64,000 nt of DNA from Perognathus longimembris pacificus (GCF_023159225.1 NC_063171.1:5785886-5849885); one strand, 5' to 3'; shown: positions 1-12,079, counted from the stretch's first letter. Notes: generated by a model from the letters alone, not told the origin. Made by a program: numbers and translations.

Positions 1-2
1 AA

Positions 3-220
3 GGGCTGGGGATATGGCCTAGTGGCAAGAGAGCTTGCCTCTTATACATGAGGCCCTGAGTTCGATTCCCCAGCACCACATATACAGAAAACGGCCAGAA
101 GTGGTGCTGTGGCTCAAGTGGCAGAGCGCTAGCCTTGAGCAAAAAGGAAGCCAGGGACAGTGCTCAGGCCCTGAGTCCAAGGCCCAGGACTGGCCAAAAA
201 AAACAAAAAAACAAAAAAAA
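3..220 (+). repeat. Dimeric ID SINE (tRNA-derived), class C
   Basis: Two ID-like arms are joined. The left arm starts ggctggggatatggcc and has good pol III promoter boxes: A box TGGCCTAGTGG and B box GTTCGATTCC. It is joined through accacatatacagaaaacgg to a right arm starting ctgtggctcaagtggc, then an A-rich tail. All other dimeric IDs in the window follow this plan. This copy has the gagagcttgcc form (class C). The left TSD is cut off by the window edge. Confidence 0.9.
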
Positions 221-228
221 TGTATAAA

Positions 229-465
229 TTATCTGGCCACTGGTGGTTCACACCTGTAATCCTAGATACTCAGAAGGCTGAGGTCTGAGAATCACAGTTC
301 AAACCAGCCCAGGCAGGAAAGCCCATGAGACTCTTGTCTCCAACTAAGCCCCCAAAAAGACAGAAGTGGAGCTGCAGCTCAAGCAGTGGAGCACTAGCCT
401 TGAGCAAAAAAGCCCAGAGACAGTGCCCAAGCCCTAGGACCTGCACCAAAAAATAATAAATAAAA
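229..465 (+). repeat. B1-dID composite SINE
   Basis: The left part is B1 (7SL-derived): ggttcacacctgtaatcctag, then a ggctgag segment. The right part is an ID-like arm: gtggagctgcagctcaagc ... cttgagcaaaaaagccc. The tail is an (AATAA)-type A-rich stretch. This fusion is the second abundant SINE family in the window. Confidence 0.85.
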
Positions 466-1227
466 GATTTTAGAAAGAATGAGTGAGCAAAGGAATTTTG
501 GAATACCTTTGTTATTAAGGTACAGTTTTAACACACAAAACAATACCATGTATTCAGAGCTACTTATATATTTACTAAAAATGTTCAAACATAGTGTTAG
601 ACAAACAAAAATTATAATGGTGGTTGCTTCTAAAAAGGAAGAGAAAAATAGTAATGAAGAGCAGAAGAGGAACTAAGAAATGGAAGCTTCTGTTTGTGTT
701 TGAAGCCTTATTTCTTGTAATAGTAGCAAGAAATTCAACTTTAATTTTACTTTGTAAAGCCATGCATGCTTATTTTCTCTATCTACTCAACCTTCAAAAA
801 CAAAGAACATTTTGTTCCCCTAAAATAAGAAATTACTATGTAAATGAAAGTAACAATAAAAAACCTCCGTAGAAATTTAAAATATTAATAAAATTTTACA
901 TTTACTTATTGGATTTTAAATAAAATCAAGTCTCCTAGATGGCAGAACAAGAAGATAAGAAGATAGAGTGGACAAGATAAAATTGAATAAGCACTGTCAC
1001 CCAATCTTAGAAGCTCAACAGCTGGTGGGTGAAAGCATCTGTGAGAGTGAACAAAAACAAGAACAAATAAGTAACTAGAGACAATAGAATTTATCCAAGA
1101 GCTAGGGAAGGCAAAGAGCCTTCAGATTTAAAGGACAAATTCTCATAAAAATTTTAACACAAAAGACACAGAGAAGATGCTAACAATTTCCAAACAAGAA
1201 AAAGTTAAAAAGAAATTTAAGTAGACT

Positions 1228-1228
<1 letters not shown>
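466..1228. other. AT-rich unique stretch
   Basis: Short chance reading frames only. No repeat family, exon or regulatory element is recognised. Confidence 0.5.

Positions 1229-1279
<51 letters not shown>
1229..1279. repeat. (GT)n microsatellite
   Basis: About 25 GT units adjoin the tail end of the minus-strand B1-dID that follows. It probably grew from that SINE's tail. Confidence 0.95.
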
Positions 1280-1281
<2 letters not shown>

Positions 1282-1282
1282 C

Positions 1283-1737
1283 AAATACACACCAGTCCTG
1301 GAGCTTAAACTCAGGGTCTGGCATTGTCTCTGAGCTTTGTTGCTCAAGGCTAACACTCCACCACTTGAGCCATATTCCAGCTCCACTTCTGGTTTTTTGA
1401 TGTAGATAAGAATCTCACAGGGGCTGGGGATATGGCTTAGTGGCAAGAGTGCTTGCCTCGTATACATGAGGCCCTGGGAATTCCCTAGCACCACATATAC
1501 AAAAAATGGCCAGAAGTGGCACTGTGGCTCAAGTGGCAGAGTGCTAGCCTTGAGCATAAAGAAGCCAGGGACATTGCTCAAGCCCTGAGTCCAAGCCCCA
1601 GGACTGGCCAGAAAAAAAAAGAATCTCACAGGCTTTCCTGCCTGGGCTGGCTTTGAACCGGGATCCTCAGATCTCAGCCTCCTGAAGAGCTAGGATTACA
1701 GGCCAATGCATGGCTATCAGACTGGCATTTTACATCT
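1283..1737 (-). repeat. B1-dID SINE split by a younger dimeric ID
   Basis: The reverse-complement B1-dID runs 1283-1420 and resumes at 1632-1737 (tttcctgcctgggctggc ... gctaggattacaggcc). A dimeric ID interrupts it in the opposite orientation. Confidence 0.85.
1421..1618 (+). repeat. Dimeric ID SINE inserted in B1-dID
   Basis: It is flanked by the TSD AAGAATCTCACAG (1408-1420 and 1619-1631). It is class A (gcttgcctcgtatacatgag, gagcataaagaagcc), with a short deletion in the left-arm B box (ggccctgggaattcc). Confidence 0.92.
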
Positions 1738-2736
1738 ATATTTTACAACAATATAACAACCAAAGAACATAATTTACAACAATTTAAAGGTAAAAGAATC
1801 ATTTCAAAGTTTAAAGAGAAAATTATTTTCAACCTAGAATTCATATGCCATGAAGATACTAATCAATATAAAGGCAGAATAAAGATATTTAGAAGCCTTT
1901 GAATTAATAATTTCTAGGGAAAAAGATTGAGAATATTTCCTACCAAAAAAAGCAGGGTGCCTAAAAGAGAACAGAAATATTATTTGAAGAAATATTGACT
2001 GACCTCAAAAATAACAGTAAATAAAGATCCTAGAGTATTTTCAAGTTTAGAAAATGATGCCTGAGTTATAACATAAATTCAGGGAGGAAAAAGTAGAAAC
2101 ATTTTCTTCAAGGAAAACATAGGTTTTCTGTAATGACTTGATTAAATAGCTGTATCTATGAAATATTATGTTACTTTTGTCAAAAAGAAGGCAATAAAAA
2201 CTGTCAAAAAAAAAAAAAAAACAACCAAAACTTCCATGAGGAATACACTTACAACTAGGAAGCAAATGAAAATGTTTTGATTTTGAACAATTGGTGAAAC
2301 AAAATTTTTAAATGTTTGACCTTGATATTTGAAGTGTTTCCTTCAAACATAGTAATGAGATGCAGGAGCCAGACACAAACAGTACATTGTCTTGAACAGA
2401 ATTTTCTTAGAATTATAATTGTGAAGTACTCTTTCTTGGTTTTCACCTTCTGGAATGTAGTTCTTGATAATCAGTGTAAGATAATTATGAATTATATACA
2501 AATTCAAATTATAAACCTTATGAATATAAAATTATTATGTGTGATTATATGTCTGAGACAATTTGGGCAGTGGAAAAGGAAGAATAGAGGAAAGAGAAAT
2601 GGTGCCAGTTTCTTCAACTTGCACAATTGGCAGTGGTTAAGAGATCTGTCTGTGGGCATATTATTTAAGGTTATAAAGTTATTATTGAGGCTTCAATCTT
2701 AAATGTCCTCTAAAAGCTAAAGTGTTTAAGGCTTGT
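1738..2736. other. AT-rich unique stretch
   Basis: Nothing recognisable apart from a 17-base A run near 2205. The 128-codon frame at 2316-2702 has no family resemblance or codon structure that I can support. Confidence 0.5.
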
Positions 2737-3025
2737 TTGCGAGCTATGGTCCTATTAGAAGCTAGTAAAATCTTTAGGAGATGGGCTTAATGTAGAAGGA
2801 AGTTAGGTCATTGGAGATAAACCCACTGAGGAGCTAGAGGAACCTTTGTGTCTTTTTTTCTTCCTGGTTATCATAATGAATTGTGTTGCCACAAGCTAAA
2901 AGCATTATAGTCGAGAGTCCATGGACTGAAACACAAAACAATGACCTAACTAAACTTTTTCTCCTTGAAGATGATTTTCTGCAGTGTTTTGTCAAAGCAA
3001 TGGAAATACAGGAGAAAACTTAAAG
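2737..3025 (+). mobile_element. ERVL-MaLR LTR fragment
   Basis: Typical rodent ORR1/MLT1-type LTR phrases occur in order: gtagaaggaagttaggtcattgg, then a pyrimidine-rich part, then ccatggactgaaac, and finally ctccttgaagatgattttctg...tttgtcaaagcaatgg. The 5' half is missing. The family name is from memory. Confidence 0.7.
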
Positions 3026-3070
3026 TAAAAAATAAAATAAAATTTTGGAGAAGGAGCAAAGAGAGGTTCA

Positions 3071-3288
3071 GGGGCTGGGGATATGGCCTAGTGGCAAGAG
3101 TGCTTGCCTTGTATACATGAGGCCCTGGGTTCAATTCCCCAGCACCACATATACAGAAAACGGCCAGAAGTGGCACTGTGGCTCAGGTGGCAGAGTGCTA
3201 GCCTTGAGCAAAAAAAAAGAAGCCAGGGACAGTGCTCAGGCCCTGAGTCCAAGCCCCAGGACTGGCCAAAAAAAAAAAAAAAGAAAAG
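3071..3288 (+). repeat. Dimeric ID SINE, class A
   Basis: The TSD is AAAGAGAGGTTCA (3058-3070) versus AAAGAGGGGTTCA (3289-3301), one mismatch. Both pol III boxes of the left arm are intact. The tail is a long A run degenerating to AAGAAAAG. Confidence 0.92.
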
Positions 3289-3301
3289 AAAAGAGGGGTT
3301 C

Positions 3302-3471
3302 AAAGGTGATGTGCTAAGTTCAAAGGCACCCTTGGACAGAAGAACATATGAGACTTCATCTCCAATTAACCAGCAAAAAGCCAAGCTGAGTCATGGCTCA
3401 AGTAGCAAAGTGCCAGCTGAGCAAATGTAAGGACTTTAAGTTTGGTGCTAGCATTAAAAAAGGGTAAATCA
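3302..3471 (+). repeat. Degenerate B1-dID SINE
   Basis: Remnants such as gacttcatctccaattaaccagcaaaaagcc and catggctcaagtagcaaag identify it. Its A-rich tail (3456 onward) is the target of the L1 insertion that follows. Confidence 0.7.
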
Positions 3472-4782
3472 GGACTGCATCAAACTGCAGAGCTTCTGCA
3501 CGGCAAAGGACATAGCTTGCAAGATAAACAGAAAGCCCACAGACTGGGAGAAGATCTTTACCGGCCATTCAACGGACAAAGGCCTCATATCTAAAATATA
3601 TGCAGAACTAAAAAAATTACCTTCCTCCAAAACAAAACCGCAAAGAACTAATAGCCCACTCATCAAGTGGGCTAAAGACCTACAAAGAGACTTCTCTGAT
3701 GAGGAAATGAGAATGGCCAAGAGACATATGAAAAAGTGCTCTACATCACTGGCCATAAAGGAAATGCAAATCAAAACAACATTGAGATTCCATCTCACCC
3801 CAGTAAGAATGTCATATATCAAGAAAACTAACAATAACAGTTGTTGGAGGGGATGTGGCCAAAAGGGAACCCTACTTCATTGTTGGTGGGAATGTAAACT
3901 GGTTCAGCCACTCTGGCAAGCAGTATGGAGAGTCCTCAGAAGGCTAAATGTAGAACTCCCCTATGACCCAGCAACCCCACTTTTGGGTATTTATCCAAAA
4001 AACCACAAACAAAATCACAGTAAAGCCACCAGCACAACAATGTTCATTGCAGCACAATTTGTCATAGCTAGAATCTGGAACCAACCCAGATGCCCCTCCG
4101 TAGACGAATGGATCAGGAAAATGTGGTACATAATGGAATTTTATGCCTCTATCAGAAAGAATGACATTGCCCCATTTGTAAGGAAATGGAAGGACTTGGA
4201 AAAAATTATACTAAGTGAAGTGAGCCAGACCCAAAGAAACATGGACTCTATGGTCTCCCTTATTGGGAATAATTAGCACAGGTTTAGGCAAGTCACAGCA
4301 GAGGATCACAAGAGCCCAATAGCTATACCCTTATGATCACATAAGATGATGCTAAGTGAAATGAACTCCATTTTATGGAAATGATTGTTATATCACAGTT
4401 GTAACTACTTTCAACATCCCATGTGTATCTGTAGTTTCTACTATTGATGATGTTTGTGTATCACCGTCTTGTGATTGTATCTACACTATCTCTGTAATCT
4501 TATCTGAGTGTATGGGAAACAGTGTGTACTGGTATTAGAATTAGGAAATTCAAAGGGAATACCAAAATTGAGAGACAAAGGGTAAAATAAGAGAAACAAC
4601 AACAAAAGTAATACTTGCAAAACTGTTTGGTGTAAGTGAACTGAACACCTCAGGGGGGGAAAGGGGGAGGGGGGAGGGGGGTATGAGGGACAAGGTAACA
4701 AACAGTACAAGAAAAGTATCCAATGCCTAACGTATGAAACTGTAACCTCTCTGTACATCAGTTTTATAATAAAAACTTTAAA
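3472..4782 (+). mobile_element. 5'-truncated L1 (ORF2 C-terminus, 3'UTR, poly-A)
   Basis: It is flanked by the perfect 16-bp TSD AAAAAAGGGTAAATCA (3456-3471, 4783-4798). It starts inside ORF2. An open frame to 4276 carries the C-terminal motif [17 protein letters not shown] and ends SLIGNN-stop. The 3'UTR follows, with a G-rich tract at 4650-4682 and the polyadenylation-type end ataataaaaac. There is no ORF1, endonuclease or RT core, so it cannot be autonomous. The perfect TSD and open C-terminal frame make it one of the younger L1s here. Confidence 0.95.
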
Positions 4783-4798
4783 AAAAAAGGGTAAATCA

Positions 4799-5359
4799 AA
4801 AAAGGGATAAAGGAACCCCCAGAATAAATAAAAGCAAGTGTGATTTCAAGGATCCTAAGACTAGGGTTGGTGTGGAAAAGCTGTGCCTTCTGATTGCCAT
4901 GAGAATGCACTACTCTTGTAGTAAATTCTGATTCATCTTCCTCTCCCAGCCCAGAATAGTCTTGCTGGAGAAAAGGCAAGTGCTTGCTGTTTGCCTGCTA
5001 ACTTCTCTATCCTTCTTAGAGAGTAGGAAGCATAGATTACAATTATGCTAAAACTCAAAAACCTACAAAGGAAATGTTAACAATGGAGAAAAAAATTCCA
5101 AAGAGATGAAATGGAAACATGAAAAGTCAATGCCTTACAGTCAGAGTTATTGTGTATATCTTTACCAGATTCATCAAGTATCACCCAAAATCATCCTGAA
5201 AGAGTAAGCAGAAATTAAATGGACTCAGAATGATTTAGGGTGGGCCACTCAAGTTCATTGTTCACCCAGAAGAAGTTACCATAGTCAAAGCACACCTCAA
5301 ATTATTTCACGGAAATAAATTCACTGTGACCCCCATGATTATTGTAAAGAAATGGTGGC
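4799..5359. other. Unique stretch
   Basis: No repeat or exon recognised. Confidence 0.5.
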
Positions 5360-5500
5360 ACTAATAGCCAGCATTTTACCCAATGTCCATTGTATGCCAA
5401 ATACTCTGCTGGCACTTTACCTGTATGGCTTCATTCATTTCTTGAGGTATTCAGAGAGGTAAATAATTGTGATGAGGAAACTGAGTTACTTGTAGCCAAA
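5360..5500 (+). repeat. MIR-like ancient SINE
   Basis: Matches the general MIR pattern: tgtatgccaaatactctgctggcactttacctg, then gtgatgaggaaactgag. An A-rich tract (5501-5534) follows. Confidence 0.6.
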
Positions 5501-5534
5501 AAAAACAAAACAAAACAACAAAAAAAAAACCCAA

Positions 5535-6239
5535 AAACCTTACATGCTACCATATAGGTGAAGGTTGAAGGCATCATGCTAAGTGTGGCATACTGGACTT
5601 AGATAACTAGTCAGAAAAGGAGCATAGATCAGACTCAAAGTCTGCCTGATTCCACGATCTGAGTATAGGAAACAATGAGCACATTTTAAAATGTGAATTC
5701 ATAACTAGAATTCCAACACTCAGATTTTGATGTATTTTGTTACATTTTATCCTTCCAATGTATTTTCTATATATAATACTATTTCTTACAAATTTTTGGA
5801 TCATCTATATGTACTACATAATGTTTTTCTCATTTGCAAATAAGTGAGTTTTCTTCCATATTATTCAACATTCTTCTGTAATATCAATTTTAATGTTTAC
5901 TTGGTATTAATTTACTCATTCAATCAGTATTTTTTAATGTACAAGGCACTATTGTAATATGTGAGTGACCAAGAGAACAAAAATTGTTGCATTCATGGAG
6001 CTTGTATTTTAGAAGGGAAAATGACACTAAATTTAAGGTATAGTATATATTGTGTTGAAAATAGTTTATGGTAAAAAAGCATGCTTAAAAGCAGAGGGTA
6101 AGTGGAATCAAGCAAGATGGTATAGTATGGAAATTACAGTATTCATTGAGCAAACTGTACAACTATTACTACTATGTAATTCTAAAACATTGTCATTGGC
6201 TTTGCTCCTACCATCAAGAAAAAAAAAAAAACCTGCACC
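5535..6239. other. AT-rich unique stretch
   Basis: No feature supported. Confidence 0.5.
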
Positions 6240-6650
6240 TATTAGTAGTCACATCTCAATGCCCATTCCTTTTAGCCCCTAGTTGCCATCAATCCATTTG
6301 ATCTTTTACCTTTGCTTTTTCTGATCACTCATGTAAAGCTAATCATACCACTTGTCATTTTGTGTGTTTGGTTTCTTTCACTTAGCATGATGACTTCAAG
6401 GTTCATTCATATTGTAGCCTGTGGCATTACTTCATTCCTTTACGGCTGGACGAAATTCTATGGTGAGGCTATACCACATTTTCTTGATTCATCTGTGTTA
6501 AACATTCTGCTTATTTTCACTTGTAGACAATTATGAACAATGTTGCATGTATATTCATGTACAAGTTTTGGCGGGGGGAAAACCTATGTTTTTACTAATA
6601 ACTCTTGGGTATCTTGGTCAAAAGGAAAGTCAAGTGAAGAAAGTGCCCTA
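6240..6650 (-). mobile_element. Ancient antisense L1 fragment
   Basis: The reverse strand resembles L1M 3' sequence. On the + strand the order is gtttctttcacttagcatgatg, gttcattcatattgtagc, then aacaatgttgcatgtatattcatgtac and cttgggtatcttggtc. It is much more diverged than the other L1s. Confidence 0.65.
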
Positions 6651-9570
6651 TCTACATGCACAAACAAACTGGTAGGCTTTATGTTGTGTAGAAATCAAAT
6701 AAGATGAAAACTGAGGATTCACTGATGTGGAGACAACTGTGACCTCGGGAAAAGTGATTGGGCAGAGCAGTAATGGGTGGCAGAGAGAAGGGAAAAGGTG
6801 CAGAAGGAAACAGCATGATGAAAAGTTCCATTGTCTTGACTATGATAGTGGTCTCACAGCATGCACACAATATGATCATTGTACGTTCAATTTGTGTGCT
6901 TTAGGGTGCTCAATAATATGCCATGCTGAAAAAGACAGAGAAACAGAGAAAAATTCTCTTTTAAGGGGAGTTTTTACAAGGAGCGGAGAAATGAGATGAT
7001 GAGCTCTCAAAAGACATGTGACAAAAGAAAGCTTTTTTCCAGACCAAGATAAATAGCCACATGCTGTATAATGTTGACAGAAGTGGGTGTTCAGTAGAGG
7101 GAGAGTGGCTCATGATCCCGTCACATAGCAGGTATGTGAAGGATAGATCTGGAAGGGGATTTGGGGAAAGCTGGAATCCACATGTTCACCACAGGTAAGA
7201 AGATAGGTGGAGAGAGCATGTGGATTGCTTTGATTTTGTCCATGATGGGCAAGCTCATCAGATGAGTGAGAACACAAGAGGTGATGGTGGAGTTTTGAGA
7301 GGAAGAAAGAGTGAAAATATGCACATGGATGGAATGAAAAATGATTGCTGGTTGCCTTAAGGTTCACAGAGTCTTGTGGTCATGGAATTAAAGTAAGAGC
7401 ATCCAATTTAGTTGTCTGGTTTTCTCCGTTATGTGTAAAGTTTAATCATAATTTTTCCAGGAGATTAGACAGGAGTTGTGGCACAAGACAACATGGGGCT
7501 ACATGTTTAGAGTTGATCTGAAGGGAATAGACATTAAGGGGTATAGAGAAACTAAAAGGGAGGGTGTATCACTGTCTTAAAGACCCTGGAGGAGTCCAAA
7601 GATTGTTAGAAATGGAATACTGATGTGGTGGGCTGGAAAGGTAGAGGTACTGCTCAGAGATTAAGTTGTCACTTGTGGTATTCTATTATGTGGATATACA
7701 AATTTCATCTGACCCATTAGGATCCTTTTCTAAAATATAACAGTGGGATCACCACACTACCTCTATTACTTGTGCTACCCCAGTTGGTTGGCAATTACTG
7801 TTTCTCCCCTAAGCTTTCAAAACACTCAATCTTTTTTTTTGTCATATCACCTAACCCCAAATTAACTATTTTCTGTAAGCATCTTTTCCTCTGTGACTTC
7901 AGCCCCCTATTAACATTTATTTTCATATTAGTCTGGGGATTTTTATTCCTTTAGCAACCAGAAGATTGTCAAGGAAGGAAATGAGAGGAAGCCAACCTGC
8001 TTTCCATTTGTCTGTCCCTTCAGGGTGTCTTGCTAGTGGCTAGGCTTAGGTGAAGGGTTGCTGGAAAAGAGAGAAGGATTCTCCTCTCACAGTGTAGGCT
8101 CCAGTTTCCTGTACACGAGCTGCAAAGAAAAAACCACAGTTCAGCCCTTTGAGGGCTCTCACCTTATGAAATATCCATCCCTTTGTCCTAGAAAACATTC
8201 TATGTTCCTGTTCCATTATAAATGTTACTTGTAGACAAGCCACTGTGGTATCTTCCTATTTTTCTTGGCTTAAATGATCTTCATGTTATGATATTCAATG
8301 GAAATCAGTTTCACAAGATAATTAAATCCCCTTGGGAAGATTAATTTGAGATTTCATCTCATTTATTAGATTGCGAGTGCCTTGTTTTCTTTAACATATG
8401 TTCATGTAGGAGTTGGCATTTGGATTTGAAGGCATTTATCACTGTGTTTACTTCCTAAGCAATGTCTTCTAAGGTATTTCCTCCCTGGGATTTCCTTTTA
8501 ATAAAGTAAAAATTCTATTCCAAAGAATTTTTGTATGCTTGTTTGACAAGCTTTGTTGACTACCAAGGGGATTGTCCTGCAAAGTGAGAAGAACCCTCCC
8601 TCCCTCCCTCCTCTCTACCTGCCCACATGTTAACCTCCCCACCCCTTTCTGCCTCACAGCTGCCAGCTGATGGAAGCACTCACCAAAGCACAAATGCTAC
8701 AGGTCCAAAAAGCCTGCCATCCTCACGACACCTTCGTCAGTTTACTCACACCAGATGTGTATATTTAAGTCATCTACTTCAGTACATCTCCTTAGTACCA
8801 GCCTAGGGTGGGCACACCCTTTGGGCTCATGCCTTCTTGTACATGAGAATCGCTCTGTAGCTGTCACCAACTTCACACTGCTGACCTGTGACACATTCAT
8901 GATGAAATCCATGGGCACTTCAGAAATAATCCCCTAGGATAAATGCCCCTCCACCCCAAAAGAAACCCCAGAGAAATTCCAGGACCACAACATGAAACTG
9001 TTGTTTGTCATTATACTCTCCTTCCCCATTACTTCTCCATGGACAGTCGTCATTATAGTAAAAATTGCTTTATTCTTTGTATGTTTCTGCATAATTCTTG
9101 GCCTAGCACACACAGTGGCTACTCAATAGAAATTACAGCTATGAAAACAGACGGTCTTACTTAAGGTGCCTGACAGTGTGTGGCAGTGGTCCATCAAGGC
9201 TGGGACAGGAGAGGTTCCCTGTAGTGCTGAGGGAATAGGAAAGGGCATTGTTTCATTGAGTTCATAAGTAGATATTTCTTTTTCTTCCACTAAAATATCA
9301 TCTGAGGCATGAGAAACATTGTAGGAAATGGAGGTGCATCTATGGATCATTAATGGGACACAATTATCATGTTTAGAAGTCTGTTCTCTCACCTCCCATC
9401 CCCAAGCACACACACTCCCAATCCTTGTGTGAGAAGTGTTCTCATAATACATGTCTTGGTGACTTCCTGAACTAGCATGGAATACCCTACATCAGGGACA
9501 ATATGGTTTGGGATTTTTTTTTTCTATTACTGTATATTCAGTTTGTTTGAGTTAATTTTGTTTGGTAAAA
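6651..9570. other. Nearly 3 kb of unique sequence
   Basis: Apart from a short (CCCT)n tract near 8596-8614, nothing was recognised. Reading frames here (for example 9123-9452 on the minus strand) show no family resemblance. Confidence 0.5.
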
Positions 9571-9574
9571 ACTT

Positions 9575-9765
9575 TCTTTTTGCTAGCCTCTGACTTGTAC
9601 TTATAATCCTAGTGACTTCTCTCTAACTAGCAAGAAGCTGGAAGTGGGGCTGTGGTTCAAGTGATGGTAGAGCACCAGCCTTGAGCAGAAAAAGCTGAGG
9701 TAGAGTAAAAGGCCCTGAGTTCAAGTACTGGCACACATACACACAACCACAGAAAAAAAAAAAAA
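9575..9765 (+). repeat. B1-dID SINE
   Basis: A diverged B1 part (cttgtacttataatcctag) is followed by an ID arm (ggggctgtggttcaagtgatgg). It ends in a mixed CA/A-rich tail. Confidence 0.75.
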
Positions 9766-9773
9766 AAACTTCC

Positions 9774-9974
9774 TTTTTTTTGCCAGTCCTGCGGCTTGAA
9801 CTCAGGGCCTAAGCACTATCCCTAGCTTCTTTTTGCTCAAGGCTAGCTAGCACTCTACCACTTGAGCCACAGCACCACTTCTGGCTTTTTCTGTATATGT
9901 GGTGCTGAGGAAACAAACCCAGGGCTTCATGTATGCTAGGCAAGCACTTTACTACTAGGCCACATTCCCAGCCC
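9774..9974 (-). repeat. Dimeric ID SINE, older class
   Basis: It is inserted in the A-rich tail of the preceding B1-dID. The TSD is AAAACTTCC (9765-9773, 9975-9983). The catgtatgctaggcaagc form is closer to canonical ID than classes A-C. Confidence 0.88.
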
Positions 9975-9983
9975 AAAACTTCC

Positions 9984-10917
9984 CTTTTTAAAGAGGTTTA
10001 AAGTAGCTACATTTCCATGTGCACAGTGTGCACATATAGCCTGTCTTTTTATCCCATCTGCACTGGAGTGGCATATGGGTTACCATGGGCAAGTCATGGT
10101 AACACATCACAATCATCCAAAGCCCATGGTTCCCATTCAGGTTCCTTCTTGTGTTGCACAGTCCATGGGTTTTGACACGTGCAATGATCAGTACCTACAA
10201 TATAGTGTCATTGGGAGAGGCTCACCACTCCTGGGCTCCATGCTGTGTCTCTTCACACCCCAGGTTCCCTCATTCTTTTCCTCCTCTACCCTCTTCAGTG
10301 GAATCAGGATTTAAGAGGTTATTTTTAGTGAGTATTAACAGGAGGGAAAGGAGGGTAGAAGGAAAGTGCAGGAACCCTGATGGCAGTCCCAGAGTCCTAT
10401 AAAGAATGGGCTTTAGAAAACATTGTTGGTGAAGATTAATTCCTTTGTCAATAAATGTCGGCAGCTAATCTAGTGCCAATTGCATTTGCCTGGGGGGTGA
10501 GTCCCATGAAAACCCAAGGAAACTAAATCATTTCTGAGGTACTCTTTTTTTTTCTTCCAAATACTGACCAAAGCCTCTACTGTGTCTTTCTATTTTTTTT
10601 TTTTATTGAAAAGGAAAAAGAAATGCCAAATCGTATTTGGACCTCCAAACGGCAAACTGAATATGCTTTGACATAGGTTGGAAATAATTATTCTATAAAA
10701 CTCTCTTTCTGGGATATACCAAAGTAGAAGTCAATTTCATGTACTCAGTCTTTTCATGTGCCAAGTGGTTGGGGGAACATCTTGACTTAGATAATTCTAG
10801 TTTCTCTGTTTCTGCTAGTCAGACGCTGTGAGAAAAACAGCTTTTCTTACTAAAAGCAGAGCCGAGATGCAGCCTTCTCCTACTAAACCATATCTATACA
10901 TACATACATACATACAT

Positions 10918-10969
<52 letters not shown>

Positions 10970-11276
10970 ACCACTCATCTATACACCCTACATAGGAGAA
11001 GAATCTCTCCCTTTGGGGCCTTTAGGGCCACTGCTATGAGCCTCTCTCTTTCTTGGCTCTAGGAGGGCAGATAAAGCCTACTGCTCTGGACCAAGGGAAC
11101 ATGCATTTTTACTAGAAACTGCAAAGCCTGAAACCCAGATGGATGAATTCCTACCTGAGACCGTTCTAAGTCCTGAGACTGGGAAAAACAGACTGGCCCT
11201 GCTTGTCTCATCCTCCAGAGCTCACATGAGGCTTTCATTGAAGTAGGCTAGGGTTCTCACACATTTTACCTGTGAC
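9984..11276. other. Unique stretch with a (CATA)n(CA)n microsatellite
   Basis: The tract at 10895-10964 is (CATA)n followed by about 21 CA units. The segment 10420-10560 looks like a possible conserved non-coding element (see findings). Nothing else was recognised. Confidence 0.55.
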
Positions 11277-11282
11277 CCTCAG

Positions 11283-11839
11283 TGCCGGGCTAGATTTACC
11301 TCCCCTCGTGTGGGGATGCTAAGCTTACTCCCTTATCAGTGCTCCCCTTTCCACCCTCTCCCCTGGGCACCTGACCAGCAGGTGGCCAAGGTGGAGCGAG
11401 GGACACGGGCTAGCCTAAGGTGCACATGGCTGAACGAGATCCCCTTTTTCCTCCCTCCTTACCCACTAAGGAAGCCAGGCGCAGACAGATCTTGGAGACG
11501 CTTCGGAGAGCAATCCGGTTTATTCGGGAGGGGCTCACAGTAATATAGTAGTTATGACGAGGATTGAGCATGAGCTGCGATAGGCTGGCGAGCTTGTCCG
11601 TTCAAGAGCAGCTCCCAAGGACCTCCCTCATGGGCTAATGTCACTTCCCATAGGACTGCCCTGTGTGCTCGCTGGCGCAAGGTGGGGGGTTGGTCTCAAA
11701 GCTACCCCTTCTGGTTCCGGACCCAGAAGGAGATAGGTGTGGCTCACTTCCACACTGCCCCAGGGCTGGGGGAAGGGCGGTGTCTCGGGAGCGCTCTCCT
11801 CGCCCTTCCCCCCCTTAAGGCCAAGATGAATCCCCAACA
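11283..11839 (-). mobile_element. Complete solo LTR, class II (ERVK-like) endogenous retrovirus
   Basis: The 557-bp element is exactly bounded by the 6-bp TSD CCTCAG (11277-11282, 11840-11845). Read on the minus strand it begins TGTTGGGG and ends CCCGGCA, the usual TG...CA ends. A polyadenylation signal AATAAA lies at 11524-11519, with a G/C-rich U3 upstream of it and the U5 after it. The 6-bp duplication and LTR length fit betaretrovirus-like (IAP/ERVK) groups. No internal retroviral sequence is present, so this is the product of LTR-LTR recombination. It lies antisense to Marchf3. Confidence 0.88.
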
Positions 11840-11845
11840 CCTCAG

Positions 11846-12079
11846 GAGTACTTTTACATGGCAATCCAGCTCACACATAAACTAAAACCTACTCTTGCAA
11901 CTTAGGATGGAGTCTGGTCTTTGTTTTTTATTTAACTCTATTGCATTTTTTGTAATGATGCTCATTAATTTAAACTGATTTTGCTGCTCGTAAATAAGTA
12001 AGCCTCCAGAGTGTGAGAAACACTGACCTGGACTGGCAGATGAGCAGTGTTTTTGTCAGCAGACATGACTGTTTTTCCT
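11846..12079. other. Unique stretch
   Basis: No feature recognised. Confidence 0.4.

Noticed and set aside
3104..3430. Recurring 60-110 codon frames with near-identical translations (for example at 35, 3104, 17874, 36175, 46760; antisense at 18009, 43407, 50893)
   Set aside because: They look like a conserved protein family but are all reading frames through the two strands of the dimeric ID SINE. Similarity comes from the repeat, and frames end at random flanks.
3707..4276. A cellular gene of 189 codons
   Set aside because: It is the C-terminal part of L1 ORF2 within a TSD-flanked, 5'-truncated insertion.
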